A stretch of DNA of 64,000 nt from Rotaria sp. Silwood1 (Eukaryota; Rotifera; Eurotatoria; Philodinida; Philodinidae): the NCBI GenBank assembly GCA_905250075.1, contig CAJNOP010000033.1, positions 1-64,000 of the forward strand. The letters run 5' to 3'. Below, one piece after another: positions 36,079 through 49,708 of this stretch (its first letter is position 1; each line of letters starts with the position of its first letter). The notes under the pieces were generated by a model, which saw nothing but the letters and a program-made list of their open reading frames with translations, did not search any database and was not told the DNA's origin. The translations under genes and the position numbers were made by a program.

Positions 36079-39000
36079 CTACGTTTATTTCAAACCAATA
36101 TCTTGTCTCGATGGATCGAAACAGGAAGAAAAGGTCCAGATAGGTAATCATTTTGCACTTGTTCTGTCAAACTGTAGCAAAAACGAGAGATAATTGCTGT
36201 TGTAAGAAAACATTTAAATGAAATGATGACAGTTTTGCTCACAAGAGAATGATTTGCTGTTCGTCAAAAAAACTTTAATAGAGTCTCTGGTTTATACATG
36301 AATGACTCATTTATTTTATTTCACATAAAAGATAACATATAGTTTCATTGTGAACACAGTTGACATGTCACCGTAGGAAGAAAAAATAAGAAGAACCTTG
36401 ATGACAGCATAAAGTGAAAATTTGTTAAAATATCTTTTTGCAGTTATTCGCTTCATTAAACTTTTTTTCCCTTTTTTCCTTAAGGACGTTCAAGGTAGAT
36501 AATACGAGACACTGATGCTTTAACGACATCAGCGACAGACTGTCTTGATAGAATCTTCTATATTTTTTCTTTAAGCAACATTGATTTATTTGAATTTTAC
36601 GATGGAATTTCTCAGTTTATCGAATGAGAATAATGCTCAGTGCTACTTTGACACTCTACCGAAGTCAAAACTGCATTAATCAATGTAGACATGTATGAGT
36701 CTTTTCTGCATTCTTTTCTTCCAATGAAGATACTCATCAAGCAAGTAATCAAAAAGTACTCATGGGTACTCCCAAATGGTTTTCGTGCACGCGAATAGTT
36801 TATGTATAATATTCATAAGGTTATGTTCTGTTCAGTATTGTCTTATTACATCGATTTTTATTTAGATAATAAACTAAATAACAAAAACTAAAACTGTACA
36901 TAATGAAAAATTTGAGAAAACGATGAATTTCAGAACTACAGCTATTACTTAATTTTTAAGCCTTTTTTACAACAACTAATAGACGTAGAGAAATTGTTAG
37001 TTGTAGAGAAGAAAGTGAAATATTCTTTTTTGTTTTTATATAATTATTTGTTCAAAATTTCGAAGAAAAGAACAAAGTTTTAAAAAAAGAGAAATTTATT
37101 TTGTAGATATTATATAATAGACAAAGAATTACACAGCGGTATGTCAATTTATTTCGTATTATGAACAATTATTTTTGTCTTGCAATCGCATATCTGTCGT
37201 GCAAACTTCTTCACCATTCAATTATCTTTTTACATTGAAATTGAAATCTAAAATGAAGGATATTATGATGACCCAAGAACTAATAGATACGTGTGTACAT
37301 GAATATTAGTAACATTGTCAACAATTTGAAAAACTAAATAAGATTTCCGAGTTAATATTATTTCGCTGTGACGAAGAGCGATTTCATTTTAACAAAAAAT
37401 ACATAAATATAAGTCGAAGAAAATACTTGACTCTTGCATAGGCCAGCATGTACAATGCAAAATAGCTGAAATTTGCATATCAACGCAGTATCGCTCACAT
37501 GATAGTTTTCATAAATATGAACTTTTCGTATTGATATGCAACATTTAGCAAAGTTCTAATCATCCTGTAAGTATAGGCAAATAACACTATGGCATTTATA
37601 TGTGATTGTTTGCGAGCATAAGAATCAAGCATGATCTAGCATGCTTTGTTCAAAATGTTAAAAAATTGTGACTCTATGCATGTAGTTGTCAAACGCACGT
37701 TTATGCGTGTGCAACTGTTTCACATTTACGTGCAAAAACTGCTTATATATCAGATAACTTTTATGTTAGGGCATGAGATATTTCGACTAGAAAAATATCT
37801 TGCACGTTAACGCGAGTTTCTAAAAATGTCCAGCAAATACATGCGTTTTTTGAAGTTTTGTGTTTGACTGAACATGCGTTTGTAGCGCTCTCATTTTCTG
37901 TCTAGAGGTTATTGTTGGATGACGAGTGAAAAATGACAATCATTAGAGAAAGACAAAAATTCTAATTTTTTTAAAATTAAGCCATTCACGATGAAACGTG
38001 TCACATAATATTATTTTTAATCACAATTTGGTTTCAAGAATTTATTGCTTTTGCTCTTTGGTCCATTAGTCAACTATTTTTATAGAGAATTATTTTTCTA
38101 GATTATATAAATTCGTAGCCCAGTTTTTATTATGAATTAACCTGGTCGTGGTACTATGCATATCACTAATAATACTCATGTCGATAGATTTCATACTTAT
38201 TGTAAGATCAATTTTTCAACCCTGTTTAATATTATCTTATTGAAACTTTTTGTATTGAGATCGTGACTTAGGAAAAAAGACACAATTAAACAGACTCACA
38301 ATGAATATACAAAAAATGTTTTGTTTGCACTCAAAAAACAAAATTTTGTAGTTGATTTCAGGCTTTTTACATAGTTAAAACCTTGTTTTAATTTTTAATT
38401 TACACTATAGCGAATGTGAACGATATTGTTATGTCAATTGCTAGTTAAACAGTAATAAAGAAGAACAACATATTATCAATATTGTGCCAGAAGAAGCATT
38501 TGAAGAAAGTAAGCAGAATTCGGTTTATTTTTGAATACATCGAACTTTGGTCTCCTACAATCTTAGTATTTCTTTTATTCTTTGCGGTTTTGAATGATTA
38601 TGATGACAATTATGATGGACGAATATTACACACTAATCCTCTTCAATTGTAATATGATGAAGATGTTGCTGATGAAGATTCAGACGGATCTTCACCAGTT
38701 GAAAATGCTATGTTGATTGATGATGACAATGTACATTATCAGATTTTTTATATAGAATAGTAGAATTTATCGACATTCAAACTGACACAAAACAATAAAT
38801 GATGAAAATGAAGAATCGACAACGATATCAACATAGTGAAAACGAGCAAAAGCAACATCGCTCTTCCAACAAGTAAATTTCTTGTCATTTTAGGAATTTT
38901 TTCTGCTTTTTCGTTTGCTGATTTATCACGAAATGTTTTTTTTTTGTGAAACTATTTTTTAATTTTTACTTGTCCTGTTTTGATATGCATATCTTCACTC

Positions 39001-39329
39001 TTTAAACTATCTCATATTCCTGTTTTGACATGAGTTCTTTACTTCAGAACATTGTAAAAGAGTGATAATTTCACGTGAAAAATTTGTTCTCAGTGTAACA
39101 GAAGCTGAGCGGTAGTATAGGCTCAAGTGGCTGATGTTTTATAGAGACCAACTATAATGAGCGTGCATGGCGACATTACATCCGATGAAAAAAAATTGAC
39201 GAACGATGTAGGAAATGTATTCGAAACTAGAACTGGACAGCTCAACTCAATTCATTTCATGTGTCTAGAAAAGCTTTTTAATTCAATTCAATTTAATTCA
39301 TACTGATTGACAATTTTCTTAAAACTCCA
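36079..39329. other. Intergenic, AT-rich
   Basis: No supported gene in 3.2 kb. Between 38590 and 38760 short acidic open pieces broken by stops (DYDDNYDG, DEDVADEDSDG) may be remnants of a coding sequence. A weak inverted pair (TTGCATATCAA / TTGATATGCAA) is near 37475-37545. Confidence 0.35.
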
Positions 39330-41265
39330 TTGGCCTCATCAGATATTCTTTTGCGATTTCAATGATTTTTCGTTTATAGATACTGCATAGCACTCTAATA
39401 AAAATTCTAAAACGGTTTGGATTCAAATTGTGGTTTGACTAAATCATTGAAATTTTGCATACCTCTACTGTCTAGAAGCACTAGGTTTTCCGAAGACTCG
39501 CATTTTCGAATTTTGATATGACGCTTTGTACAGGTAGAGAACCTAACTAAACTAACTGCCAATAAAAATTTCAGGAGTTTTGAAAAAGTCTGATAAGGAT
39601 AAATCAATAGTTCGTTTCGGAATATTTGTTTTTTGATAGAAAAACTTAACTACTGTTTTAATGAATTTCTTTGATTAATCAATAAAAAAATCGAGAATTT
39701 CTGAAGCGAATCTTTCTCAAGGCGCTTTAATTATGAATGCATGATAAAGATAAATCATACACTGCCCGAAAAAGGAAAAGATTTTTTATCATTAACTAAA
39801 AAAAGCTAATATTCTAATACATGTTTACAGAAGATACCTTGACATTTGTGTAATTATTTTGAATTGAATGAAAATTATTCAAGATGAAAAAACAAATTTT
39901 TTCTCGAAAATTTCGTCTATAAAGAAACATAAGGTTCGACCTTGTTTGTGAGTACTTTTGTATCGAAGAGAAGTTTATTATTTTATCGGAACTATTATTG
40001 TAAAAAAAATCATATTCATTCTACCAATTGTTCGATTATTTTAATTATATCTCAACCAAAACGTGTAAGAGAGAGAGTATAAAAATTTGATCAAGTTTAA
40101 ATTTATGTTTATATTAATTCAAATGAGTATATCAATTGATATAAAAGTATTAAAAGAATTAATCCGTCGACCAATACAAATTTCAATAGGTTTTGTTTGA
40201 CAATACATTCTTATGCCATTTATAGCCTTTCTTAAATCAAAAATTTTTCGATATTAACCATTATATGGTCTTGGTTTATTTGTTGCTGGATGTTGTCCAG
40301 GTGCATCAACATTTATGATATTTGTATTAACAGTTGTATCATTTTTTTATGATACAAATATGGCTATATAAGCTTGACAATATGTTTATTTACGTGAATT
40401 TAAAACTCGAATACCATTTTAAAATTTATTATAATCATTCTTAACAATAGTTCGATCAATGGAATTAGGAATGCTTATTTGTTATTTTATTTCTATGTTG
40501 TCTCTCTATATTTGATGTTGTTGTTAACTTTTGTTTTCATTTTGTTTATACTGATTTGAGAGCACTAATAACAATATCTTCATTACCAAAGTTAGAATTT
40601 TTATTAGTTGGTTTATTTACTTAAATTTGTAGAAAAGATTGGAAACGAATCATAGCGATTGTAATTGAAATACGTAAAACCAATATTTATCCTAATCAAT
40701 AACTATGGTTAGTAGTATTTCTAAGAAAAAAATAATGCATTACTTGATTTTTTTCAAATTTTTTCTATCGGAAATATTGAATATGAGCACTTTTTGGTTT
40801 TGTTCAATCATTTTGAATGATTCGTATAATAGAAGTATTTTTTTAAAGATATTCATAATATTGGTATTGCACTTAAGACTCTACTCGATTTGTTTTCAGC
40901 ACCAGAAAATAGTCAAGCAACTGTTATTGCATTAATTGTTTCCTTTCTATCACCTCATCTATTCTATCTTGTTCTTATTAATCGACTCATACGTCGAATA
41001 CATAGCAAAATACAATCAATAATTCGTCATACATCAATTGACATACTAAGTAAATCAACTTTTGAGTTAAGTGAAACAGAAGCTGAAACATTCGATGACA
41101 TATCTCAAATAAAAAAAAAATGGTTCATTATCAATATCAATCTTAGATTCATCTAGCGATCTAAAATTTGATTAAAAAACCTAATCACTTGAATCAATTG
41201 CTATTACATTGTTCTGTTCTATGATTTTTTTCTTGTATGTGTAAAACTGAGACAATAAACAAATA
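39330..41265 (+). pseudogene. 5'-truncated decayed copy of the SLC10-like gene
   Basis: This segment aligns along its length with 17150-19365. It begins inside intron 1 of the parent, so exon 1 with the signal peptide is missing. Exon 2 has lost about 100 nt at its start and about 60 nt over the segment after CCPGG that includes the ion-site region. In-frame stops replace sense codons at 40198-40200 (TGT to TGA), 40255-40257 (CAA to TAA) and 40622-40624 (TGG to TAA), with additional frameshifts. The second intron is still present, which means DNA-level duplication, not retroposition. Exon 3 stays mostly open (40890-41156, APENSQAT...) but drifts, ending in a poly-A shift. It lies about 90 bp from the convergent Na+/Ca2+ exchanger stop. 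Confidence 0.9.
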
Positions 41266-41295
41266 CCAAAAAAAAAAATAATTTATATACCGACA

Positions 41296-41331
41296 TGATA
41301 AAACACACACACGTACACACACGCGCGTTCA
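41296..41331. repeat. CA/CG microsatellite
   Basis: An ACACAC...ACGTACACACACGCGCG run lies between the pseudogene and the exchanger 3' end. Confidence 0.8.
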
Positions 41332-41355
41332 TTTGACGGAAAGACATGAATGCTG

Positions 41356-44300
41356 TTAAACATTAATATGACAATAATTTTCAAGGCCACTCAATATTAA
41401 ATAAAAAATCCAAAGTAAAAGAAATATCGAACTTGATATAAGACGATATTTCAATGGGCCACCTAATTCTCCTCCACCAAAAATTTTTAAACGTCTAATC
41501 AATAAAATAACTATAGCAACACCTGCAAACGAACAAAATACAGTTACACTGAATGCTAATGAACCTTTTTCAACTTCAAATTTTGTTCTTTTAAAATAAT
41601 GATACCATGCTGACATAGCCCATGGTAAACCAATACCTAAAAAGACATTAACAGCATTTGAACCATTAACATTTCCTATTGAACTATCCGCATATTTATC
41701 ATGTTCAGCAGCAACTTTTGATGCAAATGTATCTATATAGAAATCAAACACAATATATTTTTTTTTCTTTTGCTATTATTTATCTCATCTACCCGGTAAT
41801 GATGTTCCTAAAGCAACAAAAGCAATTGCTGTCATTGTGTCTGTAAGGCCAATAGTACAACCAAACTATAAAATGATATATTAAAAAATACACTAAGTAT
41901 TAATCAATAATTATTTACATGTGCTGCTAAATCACCAATAACAGCAGTTAATGCACCAATTATTAAAATTGATACACAAAAACAAACCCATCCACCAGCA
42001 ATACCTATATTTAAAAAATAATTAAATTCATTCATTATCGTGTCTCGTTTTTTGTTTGTTATAAAAAAAATTGTTTTCTTACTTGTTGGTGGAACAAAAG
42101 CAAATAAAAATTTCCAAAAAAATGATATATAATGTAACATATAATCTTTACATGTTGCAGATTTTTCATCATCAGCATTTGAACCACCTGCTTCCACAAC
42201 ATCATCGTCATCATCTAAAATAATATAATCCAATCTGACTATTTATATACATTTGATTTCTTTTTGGATATACCTGTAACACTAAATGCTTGTTTAAATT
42301 GTTCTAACCATGTTGACGTACCAACAAGTATAGCCGTATTAGCTTTATATAATGCTTTATCAACAGCATTCTTTAAAAAACTAAATGACATATCAATAAA
42401 AAAATATTTTTTCTTATACTTTAAATTCTTTGCTTTCACGAATTCGAATACGAATTGTATGTTTTTCACCTAATTTAGGTTTACCTAAATCAGCAATTAA
42501 TCTTTCTTCTTCAGTCATATCTATCAAAAAAAAAAAAATATATATATATATATACATATCTTAATAATTAAAAAAAAACACAAAAGAAATAATTATCATA
42601 TATACCTGAATCGTTTGCTACATCTTCATCTTTGATTAATGTTGGTTCATCTAATCGAACAAGAAATGTTTCATTACGTTGATATTGATCACGATCAATT
42701 ATTTCAATTGTTATTGTCTTTCTGTAAACAAAAAGAGAAAAAGAATGGTTTACATTTATCTTTTTTGATTGGAGAATTTTGTTTCGATGAATGCAAAAAA
42801 TGAGAATATGGCATATGTAAAAGAAAACCTCGATTCATCCTCTGGCACCGATATAATTAGTCGATCGACGTTCGGACAAAACCATTTTTATTGACATAAT
42901 ATTTGCCAAACATGCGAGTCAAATTCTCATTAAGTATAAAACAGAAGAGAAAAAAGAAGCAGAGCCTTTAGTAATATCAACGAACAAGAACTAATTTTTT
43001 TTTCTATTATTTTTCTCTAATCGAAAATAAATGAAATAGATCAACATATGCTTTGGGTGACATTAAATAATACATACTCATTTTCGTTATTTTCAAATAT
43101 AACTTCACCCATATTTTCAATATAATCTCTTCCATGTAAAGCTGTTTCATCGTGAGTTGAATATGGTAAACGTACACGACCACGAGCACCAGACGTACGT
43201 AAAACTTTAACTTCAATAAAACGATCTGATTCTACAACAACTGCTTCATCATTATCAAATACAAACATTCCAGAATGATCATCATCAATAATCATAACAA
43301 CAGCTGTTGATGGTTCAACTAATTGAACACTTCTATCAAATGCACCTGGTGTTAAACGTCCTTGATTATCTTTTATTTTAAGATTACTTAATTTAACTGA
43401 GAAATGTTCATCTTAAAGAGAGAAAAATTTTGTAAAAAAAAAAAAACAAAATAAAAAAAACTTTGAAAAGAAAAACAATTCAATTAACCTTCTTCAAAAA
43501 TTTCATCATCAATAATTTTCACTTGAATTTGTTTATGTGTTTCCATTGGATAAAAAATTAAAGTACCTTCAGCAGGTTCATAATCAGCTCCATGTGTTGC
43601 TGTACCATCTTCTGTCATATAATCAACATAAACAGTATTTCTTAAATTTCCATCTGTACGTAAAACATGTAATGTCACATAACCAGCATTTTCTAAAACT
43701 GTATAATGATTTGGTTCAAAATGTATTTTACTTATATGTGATGTTGCATCACTAATTAATTGTTGTTTTTCTGATGATATTGTTTGACTAGGTTCGTTTA
43801 ATTTTTCTAATATTTTTTTTTTCATATTTCCACCACCACCACCTAAACGTTTTGTTGCTTGAATACGATAGTATGCTGAAAATAAATTTTGTTTTTTTGT
43901 TTATTTTTTCTTATTTATCAAGAATTTGTTTTTTTTTTTCTTACCTCGAGATTTCGGTACACGATTCATCATTTCAACAGCAGCCATATCATTTAACGTT
44001 TGCATATCAGTGTTTGGATGTTGTTTACGTAATTCACGCCATATATCAATAAATTCTTGTCTACGTTGTGCTTCAATATGATCGGTTATTGTTGTTTCAT
44101 CTAAACCACCTATTGTACTACCTAACTGATCAAATATACCACCTGATATAGATTTTTTCATTGAATTTGCTTTAATTCCATATAAATCATTTGTACTTGG
44201 TGTTGTTGAATTTTTTACTGTACCATCAATCATACTTTTTTGTTCACTATCATCCATACCACCTGTTGTATCAATAGTTAGAGGTAATGGTGGTGTTGTA

Positions 44301-45112
44301 TGATTATCAAGTTGTAAAACTTGTTTTCGTGCTGTTATACGTATACGTATAAATTGACCAACTTTTGTATCAACAATATATGCCGAAAAAACGGTTAATG
44401 GAAAAAATAAAAATGTTAATGTTCCTTCCCATACTTCAATATAACCAGGAGAAATTTTAGCTACAATTGCCCATAACCATATATAAGCAAAAATCGACCA
44501 TGCTGTTGTAACAAAAAATACACGTAAATGTCTTATACGACGAATTTCACCGGTTGGTATAGACATAATACATATAGCAATAATAACAAATAAATTAAAT
44601 GCTGCTGAACCAACAATTGTACCTGGACCAAGATCTCCACTTTGAAAATTTTTTCCAACAACTTCAATAATTGATAAAAGAATTTCGGGTGCTGATGAAC
44701 CTAATGCCATTAAAGTTAAATTTGATACAGTTTCATTCCATATTGATACCGTTGTTATAGATATTGTACCATCGGGATTTTTTTTTCGAATTTCACGTTT
44801 TTGTGATGTTATTACTTCAATAGATGCCATAAAACGATCTGATATAATAGCTACACCAATAAATAAATAAATGAGTGCTAATAGATAAACAATCGCACGT
44901 GATATACGATCACCAATTGATATATCTTCTTGAGGACGCCATAGAGGAATAATTAAACCATCTTGTGTACAATTCGAACGAATTTTTGAGCAGGTCTTAG
45001 AAGATGATATTGATGAAGCATTATATTGAGTTAAAATTGTTGCTCCATGAACAAGACTAGTTGATGTAAATAAAATCACCATTGGTGATAAACGAGAAAA
45101 AATATACATCAT
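41356..45112 (-). CDS. Na+/Ca2+ exchanger (SLC8/NCX family)
   Basis: Ten exons on the minus strand: 45112-43945, 43875-43489, 43411-43078, 42721-42606, 42520-42420, 42370-42274, 42214-42083, 42004-41919, 41865-41793 and 41732-41356. Phases agree at every junction and give 956 aa (human NCX1 is 973). Exon 1 carries a hydrophobic N-terminus, the alpha-1 repeat (NLTLMALGSSAPEILLS, GPGTIVGSAAFN) and the XIP-like basic segment. Exons 2-5 encode the cytoplasmic loop with two Calx-beta domains (DYMTEDGTATHGADY; YIENMGEVIFE; DDE and DRD Ca2+-site residues). Exon 7 starts with a run of Asp, like the acidic stretch of mammalian NCX. Exons 8-10 encode the alpha-2 repeat (VALGTSLPDTFASKVAA, SIGNVNGSNAVNVFLG) and the final helices. 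It exchanges about 3 Na+ for 1 Ca2+ at the plasma membrane. Start: the first ATG of tandem ATGs after a TTTTTTTTAG acceptor at about 45150. Confidence 0.95.
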
Positions 45113-45147
45113 GAATGAGTCTCGACTAGGAGAATGCACCGATCACA

Positions 45148-45165
45148 TCCTAAAAAAAAAACTAA
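45148..45165 (-). promoter_or_regulatory. Splice acceptor just upstream of the exchanger start (5'-UTR intron or spliced-leader site)
   Basis: On the minus strand, TTAG followed by a long T-run ends in TAG about 38 nt before ATG 45112. An in-frame TGA lies between this site and the ATG, so the upstream exon is noncoding. It could be a 5'-UTR intron end or a spliced-leader addition site; bdelloids are known to trans-splice. Confidence 0.45.
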
Positions 45166-48100
45166 TGATTCAAAATTATAATGGTAATGATGAGAAAGAA
45201 ATAAAAATAGCATGATTAAAAACTTTAAAAAAAGAAATCTTTATGCTTTGCTTGTCAATTTTTATAATATATCAAAAGAGGAAATATATTTTCATCCGAA
45301 ACAACGACGACAACATCGTCAACGGTTAGAAAGAAGAAAAAAAATGGAAAACGAAGTAAATATAGGGGAAAAGAAAATTCAGTCGGTGACAACGATAGTA
45401 AGGGCAACAGTTCGAGAATTCAATCACTAAACATCATAAGCACTACTACTCCACTAACACTCAATTGATTCAATTAGAGAAGTACATACACGCAAATATA
45501 TATATATAGTTCTGGTTAAAACGCGCATACTACTTACCTCTTCTTCTTTTTTCCTTTCCTGGTTTTCTTTTTTTCTCATGCTATGCCTGTCTATCATTCA
45601 GTCACTCACTTATTAATGTTCATCTGGGATTATCTTGAAGCCTACGCGTTCTCTTCTTACACTTGCTGTCGATTCAAACTCATATATAGTAGTATTGTCG
45701 ATGACTACACATTGAAACATAAGAGAAGAGACAAATAACTTTTGCCATCAATATAATATGGTAAGAAAAGAGAGGGAAGGAACATTCACACAAACTTATT
45801 GATAAAAAAAAATACAAAACTGATCGCTTGCTGCTTCTGTTTTTTAACTAATGTCATATAGAACAACAAAAAACAAGAAAAGTGATGTGTTTGTACTAGT
45901 TACAATGGTAGAATCAACAAAAGTTATTTGCCACATTGGCCACGAACGCTAAATTATAAGTTGATGATGACGACAACAGCAACAACGACAACAACAACAA
46001 CAACAAGGCAAAACAACGTCATTGATGATGATAATGATGATGGTAGCAGATAGAAACAGAAAGCAAAAAGAAAGAGAGAAAGGGCCTATATGTTTCCTAT
46101 CTTGAATGTATTTTCAAGGCAGAGACCAGAGGCAAACAGAGGTGTAAGCATAGTCGCATTTTTTTCTAAATGTCGGAATAATATCAATCGACAAGGGAAA
46201 AGAATTTCCCACTGTTTCTACTACTGTCGTATGGTGGATTGTACACTAACATCTTATTTCCATAGCAAATAACGAGATGATCTGTACGTCAGTCTGACAT
46301 CAATGACGACAAGCAAAATGCATAGCAGTAGTAAAAGGAATGATCTTATCCATAGATATCAACAACGACGATGAGAATAAGATGCTAAAGAGAGAAAGAA
46401 ATGAAGACGATGCTCTCGTTTTAGAGAACAAACAGCGAGAAAGAGAAAGAGAGAGAGACAGAGACAGAGGACGTTAGCAAGAAGCAAAAAGAAGATTGTC
46501 GCCTTCAATCAATATTTGATGCTTGCGCGCGCATGCTGTGTGTCTTTTGTTACTACTGCTGATGATGATTTTCAAAATAATACAACGTAATGCAAGAAGT
46601 TCTCGCTTTTGTCTTACTCTTTCTCTCTGCAGGATGACAATAGTTTAGGATCGTCATTGTACGAACGATGGAACAACTTCCTTAGATATATGCTAGTAAA
46701 AGTAAAGGATGTTGAGGACACACACGTCTTTCAACAATGAATAGATGAATTTTTACTTAACTTCGACGTGTCGAAGGCAAGAGACAAAAAAAATGATGAA
46801 ATAGAGATCAATTAACACATCCGTAGTCGAATGATTGTCAGTTATAACTGACTATTTCTTAAAATTCCCACATAAAATTTGGTATTTGTATAGTAATAAA
46901 TAATGATGATCATCAACGAAGAAAACGAAAAAAGACAGAAATATATATAGACAAAGACAGAGAGATAGATAGATGGATAGATATACTAATCGGAAAAGAT
47001 TTCAAGAACATTTAAGATTTCTCACAAATAGCAACTAATGGTTCAGATTGCTGATGGTCGATCCATCATTCATTTATAAGATACGCTCTTGTTTGATTCA
47101 TAGATTAGTCCTTGTCGAAAAATCTGTCTTCTCGGCTCATTACTTGTTAACGTCTATACACAGACAGAAATCAAATCCACTGTTACGATGTCTCTCTCTC
47201 TCTATCTTTCTATCCTACATTGTATATGTATACGCATACGAAGGTTGTTTGTTGTGTGCCTCTAGTAATATTATTGTCATTCTTTTCTTGTACTCTTTCT
47301 CTCGCTGCATTTTGGTTCTATTCTGCTTCGTCCTTTTCTTACTTGTCTCTCTTACTAGTCAGAAGCAAGAAGTAACAGCATCGTCAAGACCTCCTTCTGT
47401 ATTATTGCTTACGATCAATCGATTGTAATGCTCGACTAATTTTCTGAGATGGGCAAACATAGAAAAATCGACATTTGATAATCAACAAACATATCTAAAG
47501 ACATTAAATGAATGATGTAACAATAGAAATAAGATGAGAAAAATGGGATAGAACATTCATATTGATTACTACAATCTGTTTAGACAATTGATTCGTGATA
47601 AGTTCACGTTAGTTTCTCATTTCAAGAAAATGTCATTCGAAAAAAATTAATTAATAGATAAATAACAACATTTTCTATTGCGTTTAAAAATTATCAATCT
47701 TACGGAAAATATCATAGAATGTTTGTTATTTTAATCAATTTTTTTTTCTCAAGAGAGGTCAAAATGGAATGTTTATTTTATTTTATTTTTTTTTATCAAG
47801 AATAAAATTCGTTTATGTTATCAAATTTACACTAGAGAATTTTCATGCTGTTATAATCCTTAGGTAATCTTTTCATACGCATGATATGAAAACTTTTTCT
47901 TTAATAAAATAATTCTACTTTTTAATCATCTTTTCAACATAATCTTTTCTTCTTTTAGGTTGATATTAATTTGATATCTTCAAGGATTTTTTTAGCTTAT
48001 TTAAGATATTGATGAAATATATCATCGTTGTCGACAGTTGTAATATACTAGTAGCCTCAACATATCCATTGTCAATGTCATACAAATACTTGCAAAAAAA

Positions 48101-49708
48101 AAACGGCCGCACTTTCGCAACAACAATTGCATTTGTGTCGACATATGACTTCTTTTTTATCATAAGTCAATCACTAAATATATTCATTTTTGATATGTAT
48201 ATACATATTTATTCAAGACGAAAAAAATAAATATGATGATAAAAATTAAATTAAATGGTCAAATCGAGATTTGATTAATAAGACAAATAGATACATAACT
48301 TTAAATCTATTCAGAAAATAAAAACTTGATTTTCAGTAATTAAATTATCTATCTATTTATATGCATTAAGATATGGTTTTTTTGCTAGAATTTTCCATGT
48401 TTTAATTTGAGCATACATTAATGAAAACTATCCGATATAACATTGTATTTCTTTGCTTAAATGAAGATAAAATTTAACGGAAGAATGATTAAAGATTTAA
48501 TGTATTCTATGAATAGACTAATTTTTAGATGACTCTTTCTTTTGTATTAGAAAGCAGAAAATCTTGTGCCTTATGGCATTTTTTTATGTCTGTAAATCGA
48601 CCAAGAATAAAATCTACTCTTTTTTTTTGTTTGGTTTTTCTCATGCGATAAGAAATCAATTATCGACTGATGATAATACAATTATGGTCAAGTGTAAATA
48701 TCTGAAAATAACAATTTTGTTTCAGTCTTTTATTCATATACTAATTAAAAGTTTAATTTATGAAGAGCTTCAACTATGAAAAAATATAATACGCTTAAGC
48801 TTTCTTTTTTTTGATGAACCCACATGATTGATGTATAATTTTAGCTAGAATTTGAATTTTCTAATAGTATAATTAATTTTCTTATTGATGGATAGATTTA
48901 TATTGATTAAAAAAATATTTTGAAATGAACAGAAATTTAATTTTGTACATAGAACCGTTTATTAAAAAATACAATTGAGTTTTTAAGTGATTAAGCTTCG
49001 ATATTTGCACTAGGAAATAAGCAAATCAAACTGGGATGAGATGTTTTTGATTACCACATCCAGTCTCTCGTAAAAAAATCTATCATATATAGTGATTATA
49101 ATATAGAATTCATAGCAAACAACCAATTCATTCTATTTATTGAAAAATATAAATTCAATTTCGAATTATAATAATAAAATCAAATTGAAAATAATAAACT
49201 ATAAACAAAGCTTTTAAACACTATCATATAAATTCGTATTATATTCTTATACTTCGATAAGATGTTTTCTTTCTTTTAAAGAAAAAGATATGGCCCAATT
49301 GGTGTTTATTACAAGATAATAATATAATGTATATAGCGATCAACAAATGGCATCAATCTATATTCCATATAAAATATATATCATCGATTACGATACTGTC
49401 CAAATGTGTATATACATACACATAGAACAATATACACAAGTTTCATTCAAATAGATGTTTTTTTTTAATGTGAATCAGTTAGGAAAATAATTGGAATCAC
49501 TATGCGATTATCATTCAAGATAGATCGAGGTGGTTTTAAGATATAAATTGTATAGTCAACTGTGGTATTGATGAAAATATTGTCTAAGCATATGATGATG
49601 TTTTTATCAGTATAATACAGAAATAAACAAAAGTGACATCATCAATGACACTTTCTTTTGTAGGACGTAGAGGTCAAGTTGTTTCTTTTTCTTTATTTGA
49701 AATAAAAA
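45166..49708. other. Intergenic/upstream region rich in simple repeats
   Basis: 4.5 kb without a supported gene. Low-complexity tracts include (CAA)n-like at about 45973-46012, (GATGAT)n near 46023-46040, (GA)n at about 46430-46470, GATA-like near 46960-46985 and (CT)n near 47190-47212. The first part probably contains the exchanger promoter and 5' UTR. 47.5-49.7 kb is AT-rich with nothing recognised. Confidence 0.45.

Noticed and set aside
38590-38760. Acidic coding-like fragments
   Set aside because: Interrupted by stops and not matching a known family; noted only as a possible relic.
43537-43755. Plus-strand ORF opposite exchanger exon 2
   Set aside because: Antisense shadow of the Calx-beta coding sequence.
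47048-47428. 126-aa ORF
   Set aside because: Translation of CT-rich simple sequence.
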